Shown here: positions 17,088-29,124 of the stretch, one piece after another | Layout of the letters: every line of letters begins with the position of its first letter | Position numbering within the stretch: the stretch's first letter is position 1 | Origin: AP-15 sp963781215 | GTDB lineage: Bacteria; Pseudomonadota; Alphaproteobacteria; ATCC43930; CGMCC-115725 | Direction of reading: 5' to 3' | DNA: 64,000 nucleotides | NCBI GenBank assembly: GCA_963781215.1 | Contig: CAWAFE010000005.1 | Span: 144,394 to 208,393, forward strand | The notes under the pieces: generated by a model | The model's input: only the letters and a program-made list of their open reading frames with translations | Told to the model about the DNA's origin: nothing | The model's database searches: none | Position numbers and translations under genes: made by a program

Positions 17088-17105
17088 GGTTGACCGGGGT
17101 CAACC
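17088..17105. promoter_or_regulatory. Palindrome resembling a FixK/CRP-FNR operator
   Basis: GGTTGACCGGGGTCAACC is a perfect 8-bp inverted repeat with a 2-bp centre. Its core TTGAC-N4-GTCAA at 17090-17103 has the spacing of FNR/FixK/NnrR family sites, with C and G at the position where FNR prefers T and A. It lies between the divergent genes at 17003 and 17171, 66 bp before the latter. The factor that binds is inferred. Confidence 0.45.
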
Positions 17106-17170
17106 TGCCGCGTCAGTTTTCACGGAACCATCCCCCCTCTGTCGTCCCTGTGTCCGTGGAGCGCGCAGCC

Positions 17171-17533
17171 ATGTCGTTACCGAAGAAAGCGGTCGTCCTG
17201 ATTCTCGCTGGCCTCGCCGCCACCTCGGCGCGGGCGCAGCTGCTGGGGCCGAGCTGGGAATCGAACGTCGTTCTGAAGCAGGACGATATCGATATCATCC
17301 ACCGCACGGTCGATCAGCAGGTCCACGGCAAGCCCGTCGGCACCACCGCGTCGTGGAGCAACCCCGCCACCGGCAACGCCGGCACCATCAAGCTGCTAAA
17401 GAAAAACCCGTCGAAGAACCTGCAATGCGAGACTGTCGAATACACGTTGACGACGACGGCGCGGACGGTCTCGCCCGAGCATTACACGTTCCATAGCTGT
17501 CTGCAGCCGGACGGAACCTGGAAGATTTCGTAA
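17171..17533 (+). CDS. Small secreted protein, surface-antigen-like
   Basis: The protein of 120 residues begins with a signal peptide (KKAVVLILAGLAATSARA, predicted cleavage before QLLG). The mature part resembles the C-terminal region of RT0821/17-kDa-type surface proteins: TTASWSNPATGNAGTIK, then a Cys-containing segment, and the terminus LQPDGTWKIS. It lacks the N-terminal glycine-zipper of full antigens, so the family call is moderate. Probably periplasmic or outer-membrane associated. A FixK-like palindrome lies upstream. Confidence 0.65.
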   Translation: MSLPKKAVVLILAGLAATSARAQLLGPSWESNVVLKQDDIDIIHRTVDQQVHGKPVGTTASWSNPATGNAGTIKLLKKNPSKNLQCETVEYTLTTTARTVSPEHYTFHSCLQPDGTWKIS

Positions 17534-17615
17534 GCGTAACGCGCGTCGTTTGCGGATGCAGGCGGGCGGTGATTGTGGCACCTTGGGCGGCCGCACAGCC
17601 GCAGGAGGACACGCG

Positions 17616-19740
17616 ATGGCCGAGCCCAATCTGGTCCGTTTCGAGAACGAGGACGGGATCGGCGTCATCACCGTCGACAACCCGCCGGTCAACGCGCTCT
17701 CGCCGGGGGTGCCCGAGGGCATCGTCGAAAGTGTGGAACGCGGCAATGCCGATCCCGCGATCAAGGCGATGGTGCTGATCGGCGCCGGGCGCAGCTTTAT
17801 CGCCGGCGCCGATATCCGCACTTTCGGCACCAGCCGGCCGCCGCCGGTGCCGGGTCGCCGCCCGCACCAGATCCTCGACGCCAGCCAAAAACCGGTAGTC
17901 GCCGCGATCCACGGCTATGCGCTGGGCGGTGGCCTCGAGATCGCGCTCGCCGCCAACTACCGCATCGCGGTGCCGAGCGCCAAGGTTGGGCTTCCCGAGG
18001 TCTTGATCGGCATCCTGCCGGGGAGCGGTGGGACGCAGCGGCTGCCGCGGCTGATCGGCCCCAAACCGGCGATGGAGATGATCGTGTCGGGCCGGCATGT
18101 CCCGGCCGAGGAAGCAAAGCGGCTCGGCATCATCGACGAGCTCGTGCCGGAGGGCGGCGATCTGCGCCAGGCGGCGGTCGCGATGGCGCGCCGCCTCGCC
18201 GATGCGAGGCCATTGCCGCGGATCCGCGACCGCGACGACAAATTGGCCGAAGCCAAGGCCGATCCCGGCCTCTTCGAGGCGATGCGCAGATCGATCGCCC
18301 GGCGCGCGCGCAACCAGAAGGCGCCCTACAACTGCATCGCCGCGGTCGAGGCGGCGTGCACCCTGCCGTTCGACGAGGGGATCGTCCGCGAACGCGCGCT
18401 CTTCGACGAGCTGGAAAATTCGGCCGAGGCGCGGGCATTGCGCTATGCCTTCTTCGCCGAGCGCGAGGTCGCCAAATTGCCCGACATTCCGCGCGATACG
18501 CCGCTGCGGCCGATCGAGAACGCGGCCATCATCGGCGCCGGCACGATGGGTGGCGGCATCGCGATGAGCTTTGCCGAGTTCGGCTTCCCGGTGAAGATCC
18601 TCGAAGCGAGCCAAGAGGCGCTCGACCGCGGGATCGCGCGCATCCGCGCCAATTACGAGACGAGCGTCAAGCGCGGCAGCCTCTCCGAGGCCGAGATGGA
18701 GCGCCGCCTGGCGACTGATCGAACCGGTGTCGAGCTATGACGCGATCGGCCGGTGCGACGTGGTGATCGAGGCCGTGTTCGAGCGCATCCCGGTCAAGGA
18801 AGAGGTCTTCAAGACCCTCGACCAGGTGATGAAGCCGGGGGCGCTGTTGTTCTCGAACACCTCGGGCATCGACATCGACATCATGGCGAACGCGACAAAG
18901 CGCCCGCAGGACGTGGCCGGCACGCATTTCTTCGCCCCGGCCAACGTCATGAAACTGTTCGAGGTGGTGAAGGGCGCCAAAAGCGCCCCCGACACCCTGG
19001 CGACGGCGATGGCGCTCGGCCGCAGGATCGGCAAGGTCAGCGCCATGGCCGGCAATGGCGACGGCTTTGTCGCCAACAGGAGCCGCACGCCCTTCGGCAC
19101 CGAGATGAACATCATGGCCGAGGAAGGGGCGCTGCCCGAGCAGGTCGACAAGGTGATGGTCGATTTCGGCTATCCGATCGGCCCATTTGCGACGGCCGAT
19201 CTGTCGGGTCTCGACATCGGCTACGACAGCCGCCAGCGCCGCGCCGCGCAGATCCCGAACTACCGCAAGATGCCGATCGCCGACATGATCGTCGAGGCCG
19301 GCCGATTGGGCCAGAAGACCGGGGCCGGCTGGTTCCGCTACGAGAAGGGCGACCGCACCCCGCACCCCGACCCCGAGCTCGCCCGCATGATCAAGGAAAA
19401 GGCGAAGGAGCTCGGGATCGAGCAGCGGACCTTCACCGACGAGGAGATATTGCGCCGGCTGCTCTTCGCCTCGGTCAACGAGGCCTGCAAGATCCTCGAA
19501 GAGGGCAAGGCCTACCGCGCCAGCGACATCGATGTGATGTGGCTCAACGGCTTCGGCTTTCCGCGCTATCGCGGCGGCCTGATGTACTGGGCCGACGGCA
19601 TCGGCGTCGCCGAGGTCTACCGCCAGATCCAGGCCTGGCACCAGCAATATGGCGAGCGCTGGGCCCCTTCCGCCCTGCTCCGCCGGCTTGCCGAAAGCGG
19701 CACGCCGTTGCGCGAAGCAAAGCCCGGCCGAGCGATGTAG
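17616..19740 (+). pseudogene. FadJ/FadB-like 3-hydroxyacyl-CoA dehydrogenase with enoyl-CoA hydratase domain, frameshifted
   Basis: Bifunctional beta-oxidation enzyme. The N-terminal crotonase domain has NPPVNALS, SFIAGADI and LGGGLEIALAANYRIA. The dehydrogenase domain begins IIGAGTMGGGIAMSF and continues with DVVIEAVFE and GTHFFAPANVMKL. The C-terminal helical domain ends in NGFGFPRYRGGLMYW. The frame breaks near 18713: CTGGCGACTGATCGAACC contains one extra base relative to the expected LALIEP reading, ending the first part at 18740. The second part continues to 19740. Total length minus one base is a multiple of three, about 708 codons, the usual size. An AGGAGG site precedes the ATG at 17616. 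In this sequence the product would be truncated after the NAD-binding beta-alpha-beta. Confidence 0.88.
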
Positions 19741-20452
19741 TCGAGCACTCAAGCCCAGACTTCTCGGCGCACCCGAATTACCCGACCGAGCCGACGTCGC
19801 TGCTCGCGACCAACCGCAATCAATAATGTTTTCTCATTGCTCTTTGTTGCATCGGCAGCAAATCTGCAGCAAAGCTCTGCTATCGTCATGGCGCATGCCA
19901 AGTTGGTTCGAGTGCCCTTTATGGTGCGCCCTCCTCGGCGGTCCATCCCGCGTGATTTGGGTGGAAATATGCAGTGTGAATATGGCAATCTTGCGGATGG
20001 CGTAGTCGCAAGGTTACCCTGAGGAGCACTCACCCGCTGTTTGTTGCAGATTGGCGGGATGTACCGGTGAACGACGAGCCGGCTGGGTTTGTCGAGGTGA
20101 CCGCCTGTGATGTGAGCGAACGCAACTTCGTCCGTCAATGCGGCGGCGAAATGCGTAAACCGAACGCGTAGGCCGGCCGCGTCCGGGGTCGGGACAATCG
20201 CGCCGACAAGGCTGTCAACCGCGCCGTTGGGGGCCAGCGGTCAAGTAGAGTCAGCGGGATTGATTTCCTACCGCTATCCTAAAGTCAGCGTCGACGGTCC
20301 ATCGATCGCCAGAGGCCTATCCTGGGGCGGCGCCGAGCGGTTCGCACCCGCGATCGTCGATCCGGCCGTCGGCGCAATTCGGCGGCGGAACACGGCTGGC
20401 CTCGCCCCGGTGCACGCGCCACAATACCGCCCCGAACCGAACGGAGCCCGTG
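19741..20452. other. Gene-less stretch of about 700 bp
   Basis: No recognisable gene. The first 300 bp are less GC-rich than their surroundings, with a short direct repeat GCAGCAAA near 19855 and 19870. Open frames on both strands lack domain similarity, binding sites or conserved character. The last 100 bp probably carry the promoter of the following enoyl-CoA hydratase. Confidence 0.4.
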
Positions 20453-21253
20453 ATGCCCGACACCGCCGACAGCAGCCGATCGACCGCGCCGGTCGTCATC
20501 ATAGCGGGCGGTCGCGCGGTGGTGCGGCTCAACCGCCCGCGTGAGCACAACCGGCTGGAGCCTTGTGACCTCGCCGCGCTGGAAGAAACCTTCGCGCGGG
20601 TCGACGCCGATCCGTCGGTCCGGGTCCTGGTGCTGACCGGAACTGGCAGAAGCTTCAGTTCGGGCTTTCATATCGGGGCGCTGGCCGAGCGGCTGGCCGG
20701 GAAGGGCGAAGGCGAATACGACCGCGATGCGTTCGAGCGCACGGTCGACCGCCTCGAAGCGCTGCGGGTGCCGACGATCGCTGCGCTCAACGGCAGCGTC
20801 TATGGCGGCGCCACCGATCTGGCGCTGGCCTGCGACTTCCGCATCGGCGTCCAGGGTATGCGGCTGGTGATGCCGGCGGCCCGGCTCGGCATCGTCTATT
20901 ACGAGAGCGGCATCCGCCGCTATGTGACCCGGCTCGGCGTCGCTGCGGCGAAGAAGCTGTTTTTGACCGCACAGCCGATCGACACAGCGGAATTGCGGCG
21001 CATCGGCTATCTCGACGAGGTGGTCGCCCCCGACGATCTGATGCCGCGGGCGACCGCGCTCGTCGACCTCCTCGCCGCCAACGCGCCGCTCGCCTTGGCC
21101 GGCCTGAAGCGCGCCATCAACGACACCGCCGCCGGCGCGCTCGACCATGACGCGCTCGCCGCAATCCGCGCGCGCTGCGCCGACTCGGCCGACCACGCGG
21201 AGGGGGTCAGGGCCTGGACCGAGAAGCGCGCGCCGGTGTTCGGCGGGCGCTGA
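20453..21253 (+). CDS. Enoyl-CoA hydratase/isomerase family protein
   Basis: Single-domain crotonase of 266 residues. The oxyanion-hole regions are SFSSGFHIGAL near 66 and NGSVYGGATDLALACDFRI near 108. The Glu usually seen at the first catalytic position (GAxELA/E) is replaced by a Thr/Asp arrangement, and the second catalytic region reads MPAARLGIVYYESG. It may therefore be a specialised hydratase, isomerase or hydrolase rather than a standard short-chain hydratase. ATG 20453 is preferred over the GTG codon before it because GGAG lies six bases upstream. Confidence 0.85.
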   Translation: MPDTADSSRSTAPVVIIAGGRAVVRLNRPREHNRLEPCDLAALEETFARVDADPSVRVLVLTGTGRSFSSGFHIGALAERLAGKGEGEYDRDAFERTVDRLEALRVPTIAALNGSVYGGATDLALACDFRIGVQGMRLVMPAARLGIVYYESGIRRYVTRLGVAAAKKLFLTAQPIDTAELRRIGYLDEVVAPDDLMPRATALVDLLAANAPLALAGLKRAINDTAAGALDHDALAAIRARCADSADHAEGVRAWTEKRAPVFGGR

Positions 21254-21366
21254 GTTGCAGAGCGTAGGCCGCGGCTCGGCTCTAAAAAATGCGGGTGACA
21301 ACCCTCGGCGATCGCGCGACGCTGCGGCCGGCGTCCAATTTTAGCGCAACCCCGGAGGGACTCGGC

Positions 21367-22098
21367 ATGATCGAGAGGGAAGTCGTCGTCAGCACCAAGC
21401 ACGGCAATATGCCCGCCTTCGCGGCCTGCCCCGAGGGGCCGGGTGAGTTCCCGGGGATCATCTTCTACATGGACGCGCCCGGCATCCGCGAGGAACTGCG
21501 CAACATGGCGCGACGCATCGCCAAGCACGGCTATTTCTGCCTGCTGCCCGACATGTATTATCGGCTCGGCACCTGCCGTTTCGACATCCCGCACCGCGAC
21601 GACGGCATGTCGGCGGTGATCCGCGCGGCGATGAACCACCTCTCGAACGCTCGCGTGGTCGACGACACCGCGGCGCTACTGGCCTATTTCGACGCCAGCG
21701 ACAAGGCGAAACCCGGCCAAGTCGGCTGCGTCGGGCACTGCATGAGCGGCCAATACATCACCACCGTCTCGGCCCAGTTCCCGCACCGCATGGCGGCCGC
21801 CGCCTCGCTCTACGGCGTCGGCATCATCACCGACAGGGAGGATTCGCCGCACCTCTTGCTCGACAAGATCAAGGGCGAGCTTTACTACGCCTTTGCCGAG
21901 ACCGACCAGAGCGTCCCGGCCCATATCCCGGGCGACCTCAAAAAGGCGCTCGACAAGGCAGATACAAAGCACGAGCTCAAGGTCTTCCCCGGGACGCACC
22001 ACGGCTTCTGCTTCCCCGAGCGCGCCGTCTACGACACGCTGGCCGCCGAGGAGACCTGGAGCAAGATCTTTGCCATGTGGGACCGTTGCCTGAAGTAA
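21367..22098 (+). CDS. Dienelactone hydrolase family protein
   Basis: Alpha/beta hydrolase of 243 residues. The nucleophile is the Cys of GCVGHCMSG, as in true dienelactone hydrolases. An Asp follows in FAETDQSVP and the catalytic His in GTHHGFCFPER. These enzymes open cyclic ester intermediates in aromatic ring degradation, but no ring-cleavage genes are nearby. GGAGGGA precedes the ATG at 21367. It follows the crotonase gene by 113 bp in the same direction. Confidence 0.9.
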   Translation: MIEREVVVSTKHGNMPAFAACPEGPGEFPGIIFYMDAPGIREELRNMARRIAKHGYFCLLPDMYYRLGTCRFDIPHRDDGMSAVIRAAMNHLSNARVVDDTAALLAYFDASDKAKPGQVGCVGHCMSGQYITTVSAQFPHRMAAAASLYGVGIITDREDSPHLLLDKIKGELYYAFAETDQSVPAHIPGDLKKALDKADTKHELKVFPGTHHGFCFPERAVYDTLAAEETWSKIFAMWDRCLK

Positions 22099-22309
22099 TC
22101 GAAGCAGTCCCGCGCTTGCCGTCGGACTTTCCAGCGCTGCCTTTGTCGTGCAGTGGCGAGCGTCACGCCGATGCCGCTGCCCTATTGGCCCAGGTCAACG
22201 CGCCTTGGCGGCGTGGATTTGCGACCCGCCCCAACTTGTGGCTCTGGGTGTGTCGGCGCCGGCCGAATTAGCCTTGCCGGTCAAGCAATCAGCGAGCCGG
22301 CTAAGGAGT

Positions 22310-23038
22310 TTACCGCCTTTCCTCCACGACGACCGTATCGCTAACGGGCTCTTGCATCCAGCGAGTCAGCAGCCCAGCAATCACGGCTCCGATGATGGGC
22401 GCCAGCCAGAACAGCCAGAGCTGCGCAATATACTCGCCGCCGGCAAACAGAGCAGGGCCGGTACTGCGCGCAGGATTAACCGATGTGTTGGTGACCGGGA
22501 TTGACACGAGATGGATCAAGGTCAGGGCAAGGCCGATTGGAATCCCAGCAAAGCCGACAGCCGCCCCCTTCGAAGTCGTGCCGATGATGATGAAGAGGAA
22601 AAAGAAGGTCATTACGACTTCGCTGAGGAAGCAGCTCCCGAGGCCGTATTTACCAGGGCTGAGATCGCCATATCCGTTGGCGGCAAACCCGCCGGCGACC
22701 CACCCAGGCTTGCCCGAAGCAATCAGCCACAATACTACGGCGGCAACGATCGCGCCAATAACCTGTGCAACGATATAGGGAATAACGTGACGGCTGGCGC
22801 AGCGCCCGGCGCTCCACAGGCCGATCGTGACCGCCGGGTTGAAGTGGCCTCCCGAAATATGTCCGACGGCATAAGCCATGGTCAGCACTGTCAAGCCGAA
22901 AGCGAATGCGACACCGAGAAAGCCGATGCCAAGGCTTGGAAAGCCCGCGGCCAGGACTGCGGCCCCACACCCACCCAATACCAGCCAGAACGTTCCAAAG
23001 AACTCGGCGACAACTCGCCGCGTCATGTCGTTGTCCAT
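22310..23038 (-). CDS. aqpZ: Aquaporin Z
   Basis: Water channel of the MIP family, 242 residues with six transmembrane segments and two half-helix NPA loops (67-69 in GGHFNPAV and 188-190 in SVNPARS). The selectivity filter residues expected for a water-specific channel are visible (F45, H176, T185, R191). GGGAGGAC precedes the ATG by about 8 bases. It begins a minus-strand set with the CBS protein and pgk and lies at the edge of the putative low-oxygen island; co-transcription is not shown. Confidence 0.95.
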   Translation of the reverse strand: MDNDMTRRVVAEFFGTFWLVLGGCGAAVLAAGFPSLGIGFLGVAFAFGLTVLTMAYAVGHISGGHFNPAVTIGLWSAGRCASRHVIPYIVAQVIGAIVAAVVLWLIASGKPGWVAGGFAANGYGDLSPGKYGLGSCFLSEVVMTFFFLFIIIGTTSKGAAVGFAGIPIGLALTLIHLVSIPVTNTSVNPARSTGPALFAGGEYIAQLWLFWLAPIIGAVIAGLLTRWMQEPVSDTVVVEERR

Positions 23039-23139
23039 TGGCGTCCTCCCACTTTAATCAAAAATAGCCTAACCGTTTAAAGCGTGGTGCACAAGCTCAA
23101 CCTCCGCATACGGGCCATGCCTCGCTACCTACCCGCTGG

Positions 23140-23880
23140 TCACCGCATTATCGGGGCGGACGCCCCCTGACTTTGCTCCGGGGCTTCGATGACCGTGCCG
23201 GACACCGGCTCGACCCATACCAGGTGATCTTTGACGGCCTTGACGCCGGGTACGTTTTCGGCGGCGACGCGCAGAGCCTCGCGCTCCTTCTCGTCGAAGA
23301 TCACCCCGTCGAGATAGGCAACACCGTCCCTCACGTCGATCGTTAGGCCTTCGCGCGGCGCCCATGGCGCTTTGGCGAGCTCGGCGAGGATGCGCTCGCG
23401 AATGTCGTCGTCGTTGCCGACCGCGGCATTCTCCCGATCAATTGCATCCGCCACGGCGCGGAGCAGGTCGGCGCGGCTGACGATGCCGAGAAGCGAACCA
23501 CGATAGAGCACCGGCACCCGCTTGATGCGGTGGTGCTCCATCAGCCGCACGACCTCGTCGAGCGGCGTGTCTTCTTCCACCGCGACGACCTCATGGGTCA
23601 TGATCTCGCCGACCCTGCGGGCGTGGGTCCTGACGTACTCACCGGCCATCCGGCCAGGTCCGATCAGCATTTCCAGCCAATGCCGGCGGTGGCGCTCGGT
23701 GCCGGTTTCGCGACGGCGCAACAGGTCGCCCTCGGTCAGGATGCCGACCAGCTTGCCGCCGTCGTCGACGACCGGCAGGCCGCTGATTTGCTTGTCGAGC
23801 ATCAGCCCGATGGCTTCCCTGAGCGGCGTGTCGCGGCCGACCGAGACGACGTTGCGGGTCATGACATCAGCGGCGTTCAT
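23140..23880 (-). CDS. CBS-pair and BON domain protein
   Basis: Cytoplasmic protein of 246 residues with two CBS motifs and a C-terminal BON domain. CBS1 (about 5-60) contains MTRNVVSVGRDTPLREAI and LVGILTEGDLLRR. CBS2 (about 95-155) contains MTHEVVAVEEDTPLDEVV and LLGIVSRADLLRA. The BON part (about 170-235) has LTIDVRDGVAYLDGVI. CBS pairs usually sense adenine nucleotides or SAM; BON domains are associated with membranes. Such proteins are common in hypoxia and stress loci next to Usp proteins. AGGAGGAGC precedes the ATG at 23880. It ends 102 bp upstream of aqpZ, in the same orientation. Confidence 0.9.
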   Translation of the reverse strand: MNAADVMTRNVVSVGRDTPLREAIGLMLDKQISGLPVVDDGGKLVGILTEGDLLRRRETGTERHRRHWLEMLIGPGRMAGEYVRTHARRVGEIMTHEVVAVEEDTPLDEVVRLMEHHRIKRVPVLYRGSLLGIVSRADLLRAVADAIDRENAAVGNDDDIRERILAELAKAPWAPREGLTIDVRDGVAYLDGVIFDEKEREALRVAAENVPGVKAVKDHLVWVEPVSGTVIEAPEQSQGASAPIMR

Positions 23881-23949
23881 GGCGCTCCTCCTGTCGCGGC
23901 AGACAATCTGCGGACCAGCGGCGCCGGCGTCAATTGCCCGCGGCCGCAT

Positions 23950-25155
23950 TCATATCAAAGCCGGGGCGAGGGCGGCGACGCCGGGCAGCTCGCGTCCTTC
24001 CAGCCATTCGAGGAATGCACCTCCGGCGGTCGAGACATAGGACAGCTTGTCGATGACCCCGGCCGCGGCGAGCGCTGCGACCGTGTCGCCGCCGCCGGCG
24101 ACGCTGAGCAGCTTTCCGGCTCGGGTCAGCTCGGCGGCCTTCCTCGCCACTGCCGCGGTGCCCTGGTCGAAAGGCGGCGTCTCGAACGCACCGAGCGGCC
24201 CGTTCCAGACGAGGGTGCAGGCCCCTTCGAGCGCCGCCGCGATGGCGATGACGGTTGAAGGGCCGATATCGAGGATCATCATGTCGCTCGGCACGTCGTC
24301 GATCGCAACCGTACGGGCTGCAACTCCGGGCGCCAGCCCGGCGGCGACGACCGCGTCCTCGGGTAGGATCAGCCGGCAATTGCGCTCCCGTGCGAGGGTC
24401 AGGATCGCCCGCGCATTCTCCATCATGTCGCGCTCGCAGAGCGAACGGCCGACTTCCTTGCCTTGCGCCAACAGGAGGGTGTTCGCCATCGCGCCGCCAA
24501 TCGACAGGATATCGACCTTGCCTACGATGAAGCGTAAGAGATCGAGCTTGGTCGACACCTTGGCGCCGCCGATCAATGCGAGAACCGGCCGGCGCGGGCT
24601 TTCGAGCGCCGCCGAGAGAGCCCTGAGCTCGGCCTCCATCAGCTTGCCGGCGGCGGCCGGCAGCAGATGTGCGAGCGCTGCGATCGAGGCGTGCGCCCGA
24701 TGCGCCGCGGAAAAGGCGTCGTCGACATAAATGTCGCCGAGCTCGGCCAGCGCCCGCGCGAACTCGGGCGAATTCGCCTCTTCGCCCTTGTGGAAGCGAA
24801 GATTTTCGAGCAGCGCCACCTGTCCCGGCCGCAGCGCGGTCACGACCCGTTTCGCTTTGTCGCCGATGCAGTCCTCGGCAAAGACCACCTCGCGCCCGCC
24901 AATCGCCCGCCGCAACGGCGCAACTAACGGCCGCAAGGAGAAGACCGGGTCCGGCTTGCCCTGGGGCCGGCCGAAATGCGACATCACGACGACTTTGGCG
25001 CCCCTGTCGATCAGCGCCTCGATGGTCGGCGCCAGGCGATCGATCCGGGTCGCATCGGTGACGACCCCGTCTTTGACCGGGACGTTGAGATCGGCCCGCA
25101 GCAATACCCGTTTGCCGCGTACATCGATGTCGTCGAGGGTTCGGAAGCTCGGCAT
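23950..25155 (-). CDS. pgk: Phosphoglycerate kinase
   Basis: Glycolytic enzyme catalysing 1,3-bisphosphoglycerate + ADP to 3-phosphoglycerate + ATP; 401 residues, usual length. The signature RVLLRADLNVPV is near 16-27, SHFGRP near 62, LENLRFHKGEE near 115, GGAKVSTK near 195 and GGGDTVAAL near 370. It is separated from gap and fba, unlike the usual glycolytic cluster, and lies within a group of stress genes. A perfect FNR-type site lies 57 bp upstream, which suggests oxygen control. It may be a second copy rather than the housekeeping pgk; that cannot be decided here. Confidence 0.95.
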   Translation of the reverse strand: MPSFRTLDDIDVRGKRVLLRADLNVPVKDGVVTDATRIDRLAPTIEALIDRGAKVVVMSHFGRPQGKPDPVFSLRPLVAPLRRAIGGREVVFAEDCIGDKAKRVVTALRPGQVALLENLRFHKGEEANSPEFARALAELGDIYVDDAFSAAHRAHASIAALAHLLPAAAGKLMEAELRALSAALESPRRPVLALIGGAKVSTKLDLLRFIVGKVDILSIGGAMANTLLLAQGKEVGRSLCERDMMENARAILTLARERNCRLILPEDAVVAAGLAPGVAARTVAIDDVPSDMMILDIGPSTVIAIAAALEGACTLVWNGPLGAFETPPFDQGTAAVARKAAELTRAGKLLSVAGGGDTVAALAAAGVIDKLSYVSTAGGAFLEWLEGRELPGVAALAPALI

Positions 25156-25211
25156 GAGGTTTCTGGCTCCAATGGTCCTTCCGATGGAAATCGGGCACCG
25201 CACGGCTCGCG

Positions 25212-25225
25212 TTGATCCAAATCAA
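25212..25225. promoter_or_regulatory. Perfect FNR/Anr-type binding site
   Basis: TTGATCCAAATCAA matches the FNR consensus TTGAT-N4-ATCAA at every defined base. It is in the 135-bp intergenic region between divergent pgk (start 25155) and the HlyD-like gene (start 25291), about 57 and 66 bp from the two start codons. It could serve either or both. Binding is inferred from sequence only. Confidence 0.75.
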
Positions 25226-25290
25226 CATATCCGGACATGGGACCTGGTGTCTCGATCCGGCTCGACACCTTCCCCGGCGTCAGCGCTAGA

Positions 25291-26396
25291 ATGAGGCCCG
25301 TGATTGACGCAGAGAAGCTTCAAGACACCGGTGCCAGACGGGCCACCGCAGAGAGCCCCGCGAACCTGCCTGCCCTGCCCGCGGTGGTCGCAAAGCCGGC
25401 GACCAGGCCTCCCTCGCATCGCCGGCGGAAGCTGGCCGTTCTGGTCCTGGTCATAATCGCGCTGGCGGCGGGCGGCGGGTATTATTGGTGGCGGCAGACG
25501 CAAAACGGCTTGCCGCCCGGTTTCGCGATGGGCAACGGCCGGCTCGAGGCCGACGAAATCGATATCCCCACCAAATTCCCCGAACGCGTGCGCGAGCTTC
25601 TCGTCGACGAAGGGGACATCGTCAAGGCCGGGCAGGTCGTCGCCCGCATGGACACGACGGATTTGCAGACGCAGCTGGCCAAGGCCGAAGCCATGTTCTT
25701 GCAGGCGCAGAATACGCTGGAGGCGGCGCGGCATAGCCTCGATCAGCAGCGCGCGCAACTCAAGCTTGCCCAACAACAGCTGCAGCGGGCCTATGCCTTG
25801 CTCGCGAAGGGGTTCCAGACGCAGGAAGTCGTCGACCAGCGGCAGGCGGCGCTGAACAGCGCTATCGCCACCGTCGAAACGAGCGAGTCCCAGGTCGGCG
25901 CGGCCGAGTATTCTCTTAAAGCAGCCCAGAAAGACGCTGCTCTTCTCCAGGTAAACATTTCCGACAATACTCTGGTCGCTCCGAAGGATGGGCGGATTCT
26001 ATACCGGTTGGCGAATATCGGGGAGATGCTGCCGGTCGGGGGCAAGGTCTTTACGATGCTCGACACGTCCTATGTGTACATGGACATTTTTCTGCCGACG
26101 AAGGAGGCCGGGCGCGTCGTTCCCGGCGCCGAAGCGCGGATCGTGCTCGACGCGATACCGGACAGGCCGATCCCTGCCACTGTCGCCTTTTTGTCGCCGA
26201 GCGCCCAGTTCACCCCGAAAATGGTCGAGACCCAGGACGAGCGGGACAAGCTGATGTTCCGCGTCCGCGTTAAGATCGATCCTGGCCTGCTGCGGGCATA
26301 TGCCGCAAGAGTGCGGTCCGGCCTCCCCGGCGTCGCCTATGTCAAGCTCGATCCGAAGGCGCAGTGGCCGCAATTCCTGCGCGGAGCGCCCACCCC

Positions 26397-26400
<4 letters not shown>
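25291..26400 (+). CDS. HlyD-family membrane fusion protein (YhiI-like)
   Basis: Periplasmic adaptor subunit of an ABC exporter, 369 residues. A basic N-terminus is followed by one transmembrane segment (about 48-66). The lipoyl/barrel-sandwich halves are VRELLVDEGDIVKAGQVVARMD and NTLVAPKDGRILYRLANIGEML, separated by a long coiled-coil hairpin rich in Gln, Ala and Leu. It is the first gene of a yhiI-rbbA-yhhJ-type operon; its TGA overlaps the GTG of the ATPase. The start at 25291 (MRPVID) is chosen for length; an upstream in-frame ATG at 25237 would overlap the region just after the FNR site. Confidence 0.88.
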
Positions 26401-29115
<2,715 letters not shown>

Positions 29116-29124
29116 CCTGCCCCG

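Noticed and set aside
19749..20138. A 129-codon minus-strand frame in the gene-less region after the FadJ-like gene
   Set aside because: No similarity to any family I recognise and no start signal; the codon content does not resemble neighbouring genes.
20067..20171. A 34-codon frame starting with GTG
   Set aside because: Too short to support and without a binding site.
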